Part shown: positions 44,003-53,442 of the stretch, piece by piece
Layout: the number at the start of each line of letters is the position of its first letter
Position numbering within the stretch: position 1 is the first letter of the stretch
From: Neobacillus drentensis
Lineage (GTDB): Bacteria; Bacillota; Bacilli; Bacillales; Cytobacillaceae
Direction: 5' to 3'
Assembly (NCBI RefSeq): GCF_021560175.1
Contig: NZ_CP091110.1
Coordinates: forward strand, 3,722,501 to 3,786,500
DNA length: 64,000 nt
Made by a program: the position numbers and the translations under genes
Notes under the pieces: model-generated
Database searches by the model: none
What the model was told of the DNA's origin: nothing
Seen by the model: the letters and a program-made list of their open reading frames with translations, nothing else

Positions 44003-45055
44003 TTATACTCTGTCGCACGCAATTGGCGGTGATTCCATCCAACCTTTTTCAATTAAGAGATTCGTACCGTCGTCAACAAATAAGCCAATGTTCATCAGAG
44101 TTCTTGCATATAACATATCTATATCCCTTCTTGCCGTTACCGCTAGAGAGTTTCCAAATGCCCTAATCTTCATTGCGAACATGTCTACTTTATGGAATAG
44201 CATGATGCGATCCGAAAACGGAGGGTAGGTGTTCGTTGTAACCAAATGGTCTAGGTACGACGGTGCTTGCATGTGTTCATGGTGAAGTTTCTCCATATAC
44301 TGTTTTACAGCTTTATCAGTCATATCTAGTCCTCTCTTAAACAAGGTCTTAATCTTCTCATCTTGAACAATTTGATAAAATCCCAATAATAATGCCTTAC
44401 TAGTTGCGTTATTTTCAATGTTATCATAAAGATGTATGATTTCTAATGCCTGTAAATGCCGGACATCTCCCATAAAACCATTTAAGAAACTTTGTTTTTG
44501 TATCTTGATAATTCCTTCTGGTGTAGGAATAATAGGAGGTTTTGCAATTAATCTTTTATCCATTAAAACATTATTAATTTGCCCTAACAGAACGGTTGTA
44601 CATTGATTACAATAAACAAAAAACTCCCTTATGTCTTCTCTCATCATTAATGGGACTGCGACTGCGTAAAGGCTAATACCTGCTTTTGCAGCATATTTTA
44701 AATAGTGAGCGTAAAATTCATCTGCGTATAAGCGGGGAGCCCCCAGGTTTACATCATCTTTCGTAAATCCATTCGGTATAGGAAAATGATCTTTATTAAA
44801 AAATACTTCTATTCTCTCTACGAAATCTTTTGATAAGGCTAAACCATTTTCCAACAGCGCCTTAATCGCTTCATCGTCGCAGTGTTGAAGAAAATAACTT
44901 AAGATTTGAATGGACATACTGTTTCCCATATAGGTAGCCCAAAGTTTACCCATTTCAAAAGTAGTTAAAGGTTGGGACTCATCTAAATCTTTGGGGCTTA
45001 TATTTAGTGGCTTTATAACGTTCATTGGATTTAGATCTTTTTCGGTGTTCATCAT
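44003..45055 (-). CDS. DUF3231 family protein (two ferritin-like repeats)
   Basis: A 350-residue protein common in spore-forming Bacillaceae. It has two helical repeats of about 165 residues, the first beginning LTTFEMGKLWATYMGNSMSI and the second around FLNGFMGDVRHLQALEIIHL, with DDGTNLLIEKGWMESPP at the end of the second. The function is unknown; relation to spore coat CotF-like and ferritin-like helical proteins is often suggested. It starts at adjacent ATGs behind AAAGGGAGATAA. It is a single-gene unit and appears unrelated to the aromatic genes. Confidence 0.85.
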   Translation of the reverse strand: MMNTEKDLNPMNVIKPLNISPKDLDESQPLTTFEMGKLWATYMGNSMSIQILSYFLQHCDDEAIKALLENGLALSKDFVERIEVFFNKDHFPIPNGFTKDDVNLGAPRLYADEFYAHYLKYAAKAGISLYAVAVPLMMREDIREFFVYCNQCTTVLLGQINNVLMDKRLIAKPPIIPTPEGIIKIQKQSFLNGFMGDVRHLQALEIIHLYDNIENNATSKALLLGFYQIVQDEKIKTLFKRGLDMTDKAVKQYMEKLHHEHMQAPSYLDHLVTTNTYPPFSDRIMLFHKVDMFAMKIRAFGNSLAVTARRDIDMLYARTLMNIGLFVDDGTNLLIEKGWMESPPIACDRV

Positions 45056-45394
45056 TTATCTCCCTTTGTATCTTCAGGAAGAAACAATTTAGATTCCTCC
45101 TTAAAATTAATTAATCTAATTCATCTTTTAAACCCATTTTATTTATGTAAAATTAATGCAATCTTACAAGTTAATCTCTCCAACTTCACCAAATATATGA
45201 CAATAAAAAATTTTTAACCAAACAAACTTGAAAAGGAAAATAATTAAAAGGCATGAGTCCATTAGATACCTGGCTCATGCCTCAAAACTGCAAAATGATA
45301 GAATCGTTAACAATATGGGGTGACATTTTTGATACCAAGCACTTGTGACTTTACTTGGATTTTACACACTATACTTAACATTAGAATGTCATAC
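45056..45394. other. Intergenic region with the alcohol dehydrogenase terminator
   Basis: In these 339 bp I see the terminator at 45243-45282 and an AT-rich promoter region for the DUF3231 gene, but no coding frame or RNA element. Confidence 0.5.
45243..45282 (-). terminator. Terminator after the alcohol dehydrogenase gene
   Basis: AGGCATGAGTCCA and TGGCTCATGCCT pair with one mismatch and are followed on the reverse strand by TTTTAATTATTTT, about 110 bp beyond the stop. Confidence 0.75.
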
Positions 45395-46435
45395 TTACAT
45401 TGTACTGATGTCGATCACAAATCGGTACTTCACATCCGAAGCTAATACACGTTCATAGGCTTCGTCAATTTGGTCAGCTGTAATGACTTCTATCTTAGGA
45501 ACTATGTTATGTTCCGCACAGAAATTTAACATCTCCTGAGTCTCACGGATGCCTCCAATCATTGAACCTGCAAATGAGCGGCGATGACCGATGAGAGAGA
45601 ACACATTTAGTGACAGTGGTTCTGCTGGCGCACCGACGTTGACCAATGCCCCATCCAGTGCTAGCAACGAAAGGTAGGCACTAATATCAATCTTAGCGCT
45701 TACTGTATTAATGATAAGATCGAACGTACCCGCCAGTTTCTTAAACGTCTCTGGATCGCTTGTTGCATAGTAATGGTCGGCTCCTAATTGCAAGCCATCG
45801 TCTTTTTTCTTCAATGATTGTGACAGAACGGTTACCTCTGCACCCATGGCATGTGCAATTTGGACAGCCATATGACCAAGACCACCTAAACCAACAACCG
45901 CTACTTTCTTACCTGGACCAGCTCCCCAATGGTTTAATGGAGAATAGGTTGTAATCCCTGCGCAAAGTAATGGTGCTGCAGCATCAAGCTCAATACTATC
46001 AGGAATCCGGACCGCGAAGTCTTCCGTTACCACAATGTGAGTTGAATAGCCACCTTGGGTTGGTTCGCCGTATTTGTCAACACCAGCGTAGGTAGGAATA
46101 TTTCCATTTAGACAGTATTGTTCTTCTCCCCTACGGCAATTCTCACATTCACCACAGGAGTCAACCATACATCCGACCCCTGCCCGGTCACCGACCTTGT
46201 ACTTTGTGACCTCAGTGCCTACTGCTGTAACAATACCGGCAATCTCATGTCCAGGCACAAGTGGATAGTTCACGGGACCCCATTCGCCATGAGCAGTATG
46301 GATGTCAGAATGGCATATACCTGCATATTTAATTTCAATCAGAACATCATGCAAATCAAGGTCTCGTCTTTTAATTTCAGCAGCTCGAAACGGTTTGTCT
46401 GGACCGTCTACAGCCCGTGCTTTAGCAGTTATCAT
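45395..46435 (-). CDS. Zinc-dependent NAD(P) alcohol dehydrogenase (YahK/cinnamyl alcohol dehydrogenase-like)
   Basis: A 346-residue medium-chain dehydrogenase. Catalytic zinc ligands are Cys41 ([10 protein letters not shown]), His63 (VPGHEIAG) and Cys158 ([12 protein letters not shown]); structural zinc is bound by Cys94, 97, 100 and 108 ([17 protein letters not shown]). The nucleotide motif is [10 protein letters not shown] (181-190), followed by residues compatible with NADP (SQSLKK). It reduces aldehydes to alcohols, likely as detoxification. It diverges from a MerR regulator; an inverted repeat resembling that in front of merR lies upstream of its start, indicating regulation by that protein. 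Confidence 0.92.
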   Translation of the reverse strand: MITAKARAVDGPDKPFRAAEIKRRDLDLHDVLIEIKYAGICHSDIHTAHGEWGPVNYPLVPGHEIAGIVTAVGTEVTKYKVGDRAGVGCMVDSCGECENCRRGEEQYCLNGNIPTYAGVDKYGEPTQGGYSTHIVVTEDFAVRIPDSIELDAAAPLLCAGITTYSPLNHWGAGPGKKVAVVGLGGLGHMAVQIAHAMGAEVTVLSQSLKKKDDGLQLGADHYYATSDPETFKKLAGTFDLIINTVSAKIDISAYLSLLALDGALVNVGAPAEPLSLNVFSLIGHRRSFAGSMIGGIRETQEMLNFCAEHNIVPKIEVITADQIDEAYERVLASDVKYRFVIDISTM

Positions 46436-46566
46436 AATAAAAAACCTCCGATAATTTGTAGTTTCAAGAGAATGGCTTGTAGGTGTATGAATGAAGAAAT
46501 CAGGTTAATATTCCAATTCATTGCCTACTAATCTTACTTTTTTCTCTGCAAAACCATGTTAATCCT

Positions 46567-46580
46567 TATAGTTAACTCTA
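46567..46580 (-). promoter_or_regulatory. Probable MerR operator in the alcohol dehydrogenase promoter
   Basis: TATAGTTAACTCTA is nearly the same as the perfect palindrome TAGAGTTAACTCTA before the merR gene. On the reverse strand it lies inside a TTGACC-N19-TAACAT promoter; a 19-bp spacer with the dyad between the hexamers is the hallmark of MerR-activated promoters. Confidence 0.6.
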
Positions 46581-46662
46581 GGTCAAGCGATTTGTATAGA
46601 TTCCTTTTAAGATCTCTGAACTTCACACAAAGACCAAGGTATACTCTCCATGTAAGGTGACT

Positions 46663-46691
46663 TTGACATTAGGGGAATACCATGATAAAAT
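46663..46691 (+). promoter_or_regulatory. Sigma-A promoter of the merR operon
   Basis: TTGACA (46663-46668), a 17-bp spacer and TAAAAT (46686-46691). The palindromic operator lies just after the expected start of transcription. Confidence 0.6.
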
Positions 46692-46702
46692 CTCCTGAAT
46701 CA

Positions 46703-46716
46703 TAGAGTTAACTCTA
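46703..46716. promoter_or_regulatory. Palindromic operator before merR
   Basis: TAGAGTTAACTCTA is a perfect 14-bp palindrome located 12 bp after the -10 box, suited to autorepression by the MerR-type protein. It shares its core with the site upstream of the alcohol dehydrogenase gene. Confidence 0.6.
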
Positions 46717-46744
46717 AGTCTATCATTAAGAATAGGAGAAAATA

Positions 46745-47161
46745 ATGAAGACATATTCTATTAGCGAAGTTGCAAAAGAATTAAATCTAACCGTCTATAC
46801 CTTGCGTTACTACGACAAAGAAGGTCTAATTCCTTTTGTAGAACGGACAACCAGCGGAACACGAGTGTTTAAAGAATCCGATATCGAGGCTTTAAAAGTA
46901 ATTGAATGTCTGAAAGCTACCGGGATGCCTATAAAGGAAATTAAAACGTTCATCGATTGGTGTTCTGATGGGGATTCCACACTGCAACAACGATATGAAA
47001 TGTTTTTAGACCGGAAAGCCCATGTTGAAGCACAAATGGAAGAACTAAAAAAAGCGATGGAAGTCATCAATCATAAATGCTACTATTACAAGACTGCATT
47101 AGATGCCGGAACGGAAGATATTCATAAAAACACTAAAATAGGAATTTCGAATTCTAATTAA
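46745..47161 (+). CDS. MerR family transcriptional regulator (AdhR/YyaN-like)
   Basis: A 138-residue MerR protein. The DNA-binding domain is SISEVAKELNLTVYTLRYYD, then KEGLIPFVERTTSGTRVFKE, and a long dimerisation helix runs through about 75-120 (QQRYEMFLDRKAHVEAQMEE). Two cysteines (Cys60 in IECLKATG and the one in NHKCYYYK) plus DWCSDGD could sense aldehydes, as Cys52 does in AdhR; this is inferred. It is divergent from the zinc alcohol dehydrogenase and upstream of an NAD(P)-binding protein gene with 19 bp between them. Confidence 0.88.
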   Translation: MKTYSISEVAKELNLTVYTLRYYDKEGLIPFVERTTSGTRVFKESDIEALKVIECLKATGMPIKEIKTFIDWCSDGDSTLQQRYEMFLDRKAHVEAQMEELKKAMEVINHKCYYYKTALDAGTEDIHKNTKIGISNSN

Positions 47162-47180
47162 CTTAAGATAGGAGAAAAAA

Positions 47181-47879
47181 ATGAATGCCTTATTAATAGG
47201 AGCAACGGGAGCCACAGGTAAAGACTTGCTGGATTTACTATTAAAAGACGATTCTTTTGATCAGGTAGATATTTTTGTTAGGCGTGACCTGGCAGTACAA
47301 CATGAAAAATTAAAGATACATGTGATTGACTTTACTAAACCAGATCAATGGAAGCATTTAGTCAAAGGCGATGTTTTGTTTTCGTGTTTGGGTACTACCC
47401 TTAAAGAGGCAGGAAGTAAAGAAGCTCAATGGAAAGTTGACTACGATTATCAATACCAGTTTGCTAAATTTGCCAAAGAAAACCATGTAAATCATTTTGT
47501 CTTGGTATCTTCCGGTTTTTCTTCTTCTAATTCTCTCTTCTTTTATACAAGGATGAAAGGTCAGTTAGAAGAAGCTGTAAAGGATTTAGACTTTCCAAAG
47601 TTGTCTATCTTTAACCCGCCTGTGTTGATCCGAAAAAATAGCGATAGAACAATGGAAGTTGCCGGATTGAAAGCCATACAGTTATTTAATAAAATAGGAA
47701 TTCTTCAGTATCAAAAACCTTTGCCGACAGAAATATTAGCTCAAGCTATGATCAATTCCTCCCAATTAAAGGAAAACGGCATTTTCAGGATAAAGGGCAA
47801 AGCTATTTGGAAATGTGCGCAGCAAATAATAAATGAATATTCAATTGAACAAATCTTATGTCAAACAGCCCCCAAATAA
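47181..47879 (+). CDS. NAD(P)-binding oxidoreductase (HTATIP2/YraR-like atypical SDR)
   Basis: A 232-residue protein starting with the Rossmann motif MNALLIGATGATGKDLLDLL. VLFSCLGTTLKEAGSKEAQW and HFVLVSSGFSSSNSLFFYTR are characteristic of the HTATIP2-like atypical SDR group; the Tyr-x-x-x-Lys motif is present as YTRMK. The enzyme activity is unknown; reduction of reactive carbonyls would fit the neighbouring MerR and alcohol dehydrogenase genes. It has AGGAGAAAAAA before the start and is the second gene of the merR unit. Confidence 0.82.
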   Translation: MNALLIGATGATGKDLLDLLLKDDSFDQVDIFVRRDLAVQHEKLKIHVIDFTKPDQWKHLVKGDVLFSCLGTTLKEAGSKEAQWKVDYDYQYQFAKFAKENHVNHFVLVSSGFSSSNSLFFYTRMKGQLEEAVKDLDFPKLSIFNPPVLIRKNSDRTMEVAGLKAIQLFNKIGILQYQKPLPTEILAQAMINSSQLKENGIFRIKGKAIWKCAQQIINEYSIEQILCQTAPK

Positions 47880-47984
47880 AGGCTGGCTTTTGCAAGAGAA
47901 GCAGGGATAAAGCTTTAGTTTATTTTTGTTTAAGCTTTGTAACTGAGCAATATACAGTTTGCCATTTATACCATAAAAAATCAT

Positions 47985-48025
47985 AAAAAAAAAAGCTTGC
48001 AGTTAACAAATCGTCTGCAAGCTTT
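47985..48025 (-). terminator. Terminator of the rhamnosidase gene
   Basis: AAAGCTTGCAG and CTGCAAGCTTT form an 11-bp perfect stem followed by TTTTTTTTTTATG on the reverse strand, 20 bp after the rhamnosidase stop. Confidence 0.88.
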
Positions 48026-48045
48026 ATCTACTTTTATCGATTCTT

Positions 48046-51000
48046 CTATTCTGGTTTAGAACCAGCGATAATGGATCGGAATTCATAACTTCCGGATTCA
48101 AGTTCATAGACCGCTTTACCATCTTTAAACTCGATAAACTTAACTCCCTTTGCCTTAGCAATTAGCTGTCCGCTTTCCTTAACAGTACTCACATTATTTG
48201 TAGGAATATAAAGGGTCGCAGTCGTATTAGCCGGTACGGTCGCATAATAGGTCAACGTTCCATTTTTAACTTCCCATTCACTTTTAATCTTCCCATAAAC
48301 GGAATCGAACGAGCCTTTCGTCCAGGTGATTCGCTTATCATTATCAATGGTAGGCTGAAGAATCGTGTGCTTGAAACCAGGATGGTCCGGATCATTGGAG
48401 ATACCTGCCATTTCATCATACATCCATTCACCAATAGCACCGTATGAATAGTGATTGAACGAGTTCATGCTTACATCGCCAAATCCATCTTTAACCGAGT
48501 AAGAATTCCAGCGTTCCCAAATGGTTGTTGCACCATTCTTTACGGAATAAAGCCAAGATGGCATTTGATCCTGCAATAGCAGCGTATAGGCCAAATCAGA
48601 TTGTCCGATGTTCGTCAGCAGAGGGGCAAGTACATTCACTCCGAGAAATCCTACAGATAATGTATTCTCCGCATACTTTACTCGGGAACTATCAGGATGT
48701 GCAGCCTTATATTGATCATTATTACGAATATTATCGACTAGCAGCTTAATCATCTGTTGTTTTTGATTTTCATTGTCATAGAATCCGAGCTTCAAAGCCC
48801 ATAATAATGAAGTTTGACTATTATCTTCTCTTGGATAAAAGGCAATTCCAAAACCTTCTTCACGCGATGATTGAATTGTTAAGTTCCCATTTTCATCTAC
48901 TTTAATATGGTTTCTAATAAAGGCTTTCTTAATATTGTTAAACAGTGTCTCATATTTCTTTACATCATTGCCCTTGCCAAGGGCGGTAGCCATTTGTGCC
49001 ATTAACTTGGCATCATAGGCGTAGTAGGCGTCGCTCATTAACATGTTATTTGTTCCCTGGAACGCTAACCAGTCACCGAAAATACTGCCAGGTCCCCGGT
49101 AGGTTTCTCCGGTTTGGTTATACATCATATCCATGTATTTCTCCATGCTGTTGTATGCCTTATTAATTAACGTCGTATCTCCTGTCATTTGCCAATGGGT
49201 CCACGGAATAATAATCCCAGCATCTGACCACCCCGAGGTAGCGGGAGCCCTTAAACCGAACGAACTAGCCGGTACTGTTACTGGATACGAACCGTTGGCA
49301 GATTGGGCGTTAACCATATTATCCGTAAAATTCTCAAAGAAGTTGTAGGAATCCATATTATACATGCCAGTCTTAGCAAATAATTGGGCATCCCCCATCC
49401 AGCCAAGACGTTCATCCCTTTGTGGGCAATCCGTTGGAACCCATAAATAGTTACCGCGTTGCCCCCACTTGATGTTGCTAATTAATTGGTTGACATCTTG
49501 ATTGGAAGTCTCGAGTGTACCTGTCACATCCACTGCCGATGTCGCAACCTTACCAGTCACATTATCTAATTCGACCGTGGCTCCCGGTGTTAAAACAGAA
49601 ATTTCCACATATCTAAATCCAAAGAAAGTTAAGGAAGGCTGATAAGTTTCTCCTTCTTCACTGCCCTTTAGTGTGTAGAAAAGGGAAGCTTTTGCAGACC
49701 GAAGATTTGCTGTATAGATGGACCCTTTTGGACCATCTGCTCCTGCACTGTTGTCGTTAAGGATTTCGCCGAACCGCAACTTAATTTGAGTTCCGGCTTT
49801 CCCCTTTACTGTGATGCGTGGGATGCCCACCATGTTTTGTCCAAGGTCATAGATTACTGTATCGCCAGTTGCTGAATTCACCTTATAATCCTTCGCTTCG
49901 GAACGAGTATTTACGGATCTAGAAGTATCTATTTTGATTTCACCTTTACCGTTTTTACTTGATTCTTGATTTATGACACCGGTAGCGGTAGTTACTGATA
50001 TCGGTGTTTGGTCAAAGCTGTCTACGATTTGTGCAGGTGTGCCATTATAAGATGTGATTGTTGCAGCCGGGAATGCTTGTTTGTATTGGTGTTCCTTTAC
50101 GCCTTTCCACTCTGCGTCATCAAATCCATTGTTATTCCATCCGGTCATTTCCTTGGTTGCATCATAAGTCTGACCGTCATATATATCGTCTGCCAAATAT
50201 GGACCATTATTGGTAGCTTTCCAGCCGTTCGTATCGGTAACAATCGTTTGGGTGGATCCATTTTTGTAGGTTACTTGCATTTTCGCCAGCAATCCAAGAT
50301 CATTTCCCTTTGAATTGTAATAGTTAGCCCCATCAGAGATCCTACTGTTGTACCAGCCATTCCAAGCACTGCTGCTAAAGTGACACTGTTTTTGCCTTGG
50401 AGATAATCTGTTACATCATAGGTCATATAATTAATGTTTTTATCATAACTAGTCCAGCCGGGTGCGAGCAGCCCATAAGCTGTACTTCCATCCCCATTCA
50501 CGATGCCTAATTTTTTCCCGTTAATAAATGCATCAAAAACGCCCAGTGACGAGATGTACAGACGAGCGCTCTTTATTTCACCCTTAAGAGGAGTTTCTTT
50601 CCGTAACATCGGTGCTCCATTCTTCACCGAGTCGTCTAAGGATATCCATTTGGCTCCGTCCCATCCTGCTACTCCATCTGTACTTAATAGACCAGTTTCA
50701 AAATAGGCTGGAGCTGTTTCAAATTTTTTTCTTCCTTATCCCATACATTAACCGTCCAATAATAACGGGTGGAAGCTTTAAAAGCTTTACCTCCATATTC
50801 AACCGCATTAGATTCACCGGAATTTACTTTGCCGCTATTCCAAATATCTACAGAATCCGGTGTCAGCTTATTCGGGCTGGTGGCAACAAGTAATTGATAG
50901 GCTGTTTGTTTTTGACCCCGAAGGTTTGAGAGCATTTCCCAACTAAATCGTGGTTTTTGTAAATCAATTCCGATTGGATTATTTCGATACTCCACTCTTA

Positions 51001-51169
51001 AATCCGCTACTTTGGTCTCATTTATGGCCTGTGCGGCTACACTTGAGCCAGCTGCTTCAGCCTTTTGAATAGGTAGACTAGTACTTATGATAGTTGGAAT
51101 GAACAGAGTCATCGCCATGGAAACATGAATAGCCAACCGCTTTGTTGATCTTATTTGACTTTTGCCCAT
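48046..51169 (-). pseudogene. Alpha-L-rhamnosidase, GH78, broken by two single-base frameshifts
   Basis: Three consecutive reverse-strand frames (51169-50684, about 50740-50271 and about 50370-48046) together encode a complete secreted GH78 enzyme of about 1,040 residues. It begins with a signal peptide (MTLFIPTIISTSLPIQKAEA), has the N-terminal rhamnosidase domains, the catalytic segment DCPQRDERLGWMGDAQ with the likely general acid, and SMNSFNHYSYGAIGEWMY near the end. The first shift is in a seven-A run near 50727 (VWDKEEK); the second is near 50370, where GNGWYNSRISDG is read in another frame after AAVLG. Each needs one added base. There are no other stops, so the damage is recent or a sequencing error. 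It follows the rhamnose ABC genes in line and would release rhamnose outside the cell. Confidence 0.88.
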
Positions 51170-51210
51170 ATGTACCTCCTCTTAAAAATCTTTCCTCTGT
51201 TTGATACATT

Positions 51211-51256
51211 GGAAAAGCTTATAGGTGATACGAAATCTGACCCTATAAGCTTTTCC
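51211..51256 (-). terminator. Stem-loop between rhamnose-binding protein and rhamnosidase genes
   Basis: Perfect 15-bp arms (GGAAAAGCTTATAGG and its complement) with a 16-base loop. There is no T-run beyond the stem on the reverse strand, so it may be a transcript-processing or stabilising hairpin, or a weak terminator, that raises binding-protein mRNA relative to the downstream gene. Confidence 0.55.
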
Positions 51257-51281
51257 TTTCGTGACGCACTGTTTCTATTGA

Positions 51282-52340
51282 TTAGTAAACACTCTTCCAT
51301 TGAGCGATATTATCCTTATCAAACTTAAATGGATCACCTAGCATCACCTGTGTTCCATCACCATCTTCTACAATGGTCTGGTCACCCTGGTTTCCTGCTG
51401 TAAACTTATCTCCCACTTTTCCAGTAATTTTTCCCTCTACTAAAGCATTTGCCGTAAACCCTGCCACATATCCTACATCAATTGGATTCCATAAATACAT
51501 CCACGGACATACACCGTTTTCAATATAAGTAGCCATTTCACTAGGAAGCCCTAAACCAGTTAATTTTACTTTTCCTACAAGACCCTTGTCAGTCAGAACT
51601 TTTCCAGCAGCAGCTATACCTACGGTTGTTGGAGCAATAATCGCTTTCAGATTTGGATAAGACTGTAATAATCCCTCTGTTTCAGATACACTTTTATCCC
51701 TTAAGTCGTCACCGTATGCTACTTTTACTAGTTTAATATCTTTATATTCTGGTTTTTGAAGTTCTTTTTTCATCACTTCAATCCATGTATTTTGGTTTGT
51801 CGCTTGAGATGTTGCACTAAGGATGGCAATTTCCCCTTTGCCGCCAATCATTTGCGAAACCCCCTCAATTAGCGCTCCGCCAATTCTGTCAGGGTTGGCC
51901 TGGTTCACATGGACCTTTCGGCTTTTTGCATTTACGGCTGAATCCACTGATGAAACTTTAATTCCTGCATTCATTGCTTTCTCAAGCACAGGCTGAAGGG
52001 CGTCGTTATCATTACCTGCAATCGTAATGGAATCTACCTTTTGATTAATTAATTGCTCAATGATTTGAATTTGTCCCTCTGCCGTCGGTTGATCTGGTGA
52101 TCGCAGAATGACTTCACCGCCTGTTTCTTTGATCGCATTTTGAAACCCTTCCTGCATCTTTTCCCCATAAGGGTTACCAGTATTTTTAAACACAAAGGCA
52201 TATTTCTTCGGTCCGCTTTTCTCAGAAGTAGTACCTTTTGAATCTGATTTTGATTCTGGTTTTGAAGTGGTCGCGCTGCACGCAGCCAGAATCGAGAAAA
52301 TCATGACAATAGAAACACATAATCCCCAAAACTTTTTCAT
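51282..52340 (-). CDS. rhaS: Rhamnose ABC transporter substrate-binding lipoprotein
   Basis: A 352-residue periplasmic-binding-protein-like lipoprotein; the lipobox ILAAC places the lipidated Cys at 21. The body matches the rhamnose-binding RhaS type: EVILRSPDQPTAEGQIQIIE, AILSATSQATNQNTWIEVMK, IKLVKVAYGDDLRDKSVSET and APTTVGIAAAGKVLTDKGLV followed by GLGLPSEMATYIENGVCPWM. The ATG at 52340 is chosen over one at 52379 because it has AAGGGGAGAAAAGGA and begins the signal peptide. It lies at the end of the ABC operon, upstream of the rhamnosidase gene. AI-2-binding LsrB is a related alternative but the context favours rhamnose. Confidence 0.85.
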   Translation of the reverse strand: MKKFWGLCVSIVMIFSILAACSATTSKPESKSDSKGTTSEKSGPKKYAFVFKNTGNPYGEKMQEGFQNAIKETGGEVILRSPDQPTAEGQIQIIEQLINQKVDSITIAGNDNDALQPVLEKAMNAGIKVSSVDSAVNAKSRKVHVNQANPDRIGGALIEGVSQMIGGKGEIAILSATSQATNQNTWIEVMKKELQKPEYKDIKLVKVAYGDDLRDKSVSETEGLLQSYPNLKAIIAPTTVGIAAAGKVLTDKGLVGKVKLTGLGLPSEMATYIENGVCPWMYLWNPIDVGYVAGFTANALVEGKITGKVGDKFTAGNQGDQTIVEDGDGTQVMLGDPFKFDKDNIAQWKSVY

Positions 52341-52403
52341 TCCTTTTCTCCCCTTGATTTTTATTTGTTTTATATACATACAGTTTTAATACTGTAATGT
52401 AAC

Positions 52404-53438
52404 CTATTGACCGGATTGCTTTTTAACATTTAAAAATTGTTTTATCTTTATTTTTGGAACAGCAACAGCAAAAATGAGTAACAGACCCACTATAATTAGT
52501 AAAGTTTGCGACGATAGATTGACCAATCCTAAACCATATTGAAGATACCCAATAATAAAAATGGCGATCATCGTACCGATCATTTTACCTTTTCCTCCAG
52601 CCGTACTAATCCCGCCTAATGCAGCCATGGCAATCACATCTAATTCATAGCCTGTTGCAATATTTGGTCTTGTACTTCCCATCCTGGAAGCCAAAAACAA
52701 AGCCGTAACGGCGGCTGTAAACCCCATTAACGTAAACACAATCAACTTAATTTTATCGTTTTGAACCCCGGAAAATCTGCTGGCCGTTGAGTTGTTTCCG
52801 ATAGCATAGATTTGTCTGCCAAAAGTGGTTTTATGAAGTAATACAACAAAGAAAACAGCGAAAATAATAAAAGCGATAAGAATAATTGGTATGCCATTTA
52901 CATATCCCCATCCAAGCAGTTTATACCAATCCGGGAAATTCCCCGCGGCCTGATCCTGGAGGATAATATAAGCAATTCCCCGGTAGAGAATCATTGTACC
53001 CAAAGTAACAATAACAGCGGATAGTTCTTTAAACTTGACGATTAAAAGCCCATTGATAAATCCGCAAAGCGATCCAACAGCCAGACAGACCACAATAGAA
53101 AGGCCCATCGGCAGACCCAAATGATTATAAGAAACAGCCATTAGGACGGAAGATAGGGCCACCGTGGACCCCACCGATATATCAATGTCACCCAGAATCA
53201 TAACCAAGGCCATTGGGAAAACCATGAAGGCCTTATCTAAAAAGGTCATGGTTCCGTCCCTTAAATTAGAATAATCTAAAAAATAAGGAGATAGGCTGGT
53301 ATTGATAAACATAACGATTAATAAAATGAGGACAAGCATCCATTCCCACTGAAAGAAAAAGGTTTTTAATGAGAATATTCTTTTTGAAACGATTTGCCGG
53401 TTGGGATGTTCCTCTTGAATGACCGTTTTCTGCTCCAT
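52404..53438 (-). CDS. rhaQ: Rhamnose-type ABC transporter permease (second)
   Basis: A 344-residue inner-membrane permease of the BPD_transp_2 (ribose/rhamnose) family with about nine helices. GDIDISVGSTVALSSVLMAV is the family motif near helix three, and YELDVIAMAALGGISTAGGK is the EAA-like coupling loop. It pairs with the permease encoded upstream (4 bp gap) and with the double ATPase to move the monosaccharide inward. Ribosome binding site AGGAGGAAAATC. Which of the two permeases corresponds to RhaP or RhaQ is by order only. Confidence 0.82.
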   Translation of the reverse strand: MEQKTVIQEEHPNRQIVSKRIFSLKTFFFQWEWMLVLILLIVMFINTSLSPYFLDYSNLRDGTMTFLDKAFMVFPMALVMILGDIDISVGSTVALSSVLMAVSYNHLGLPMGLSIVVCLAVGSLCGFINGLLIVKFKELSAVIVTLGTMILYRGIAYIILQDQAAGNFPDWYKLLGWGYVNGIPIILIAFIIFAVFFVVLLHKTTFGRQIYAIGNNSTASRFSGVQNDKIKLIVFTLMGFTAAVTALFLASRMGSTRPNIATGYELDVIAMAALGGISTAGGKGKMIGTMIAIFIIGYLQYGLGLVNLSSQTLLIIVGLLLIFAVAVPKIKIKQFLNVKKQSGQ

Positions 53439-53442
53439 CGTT

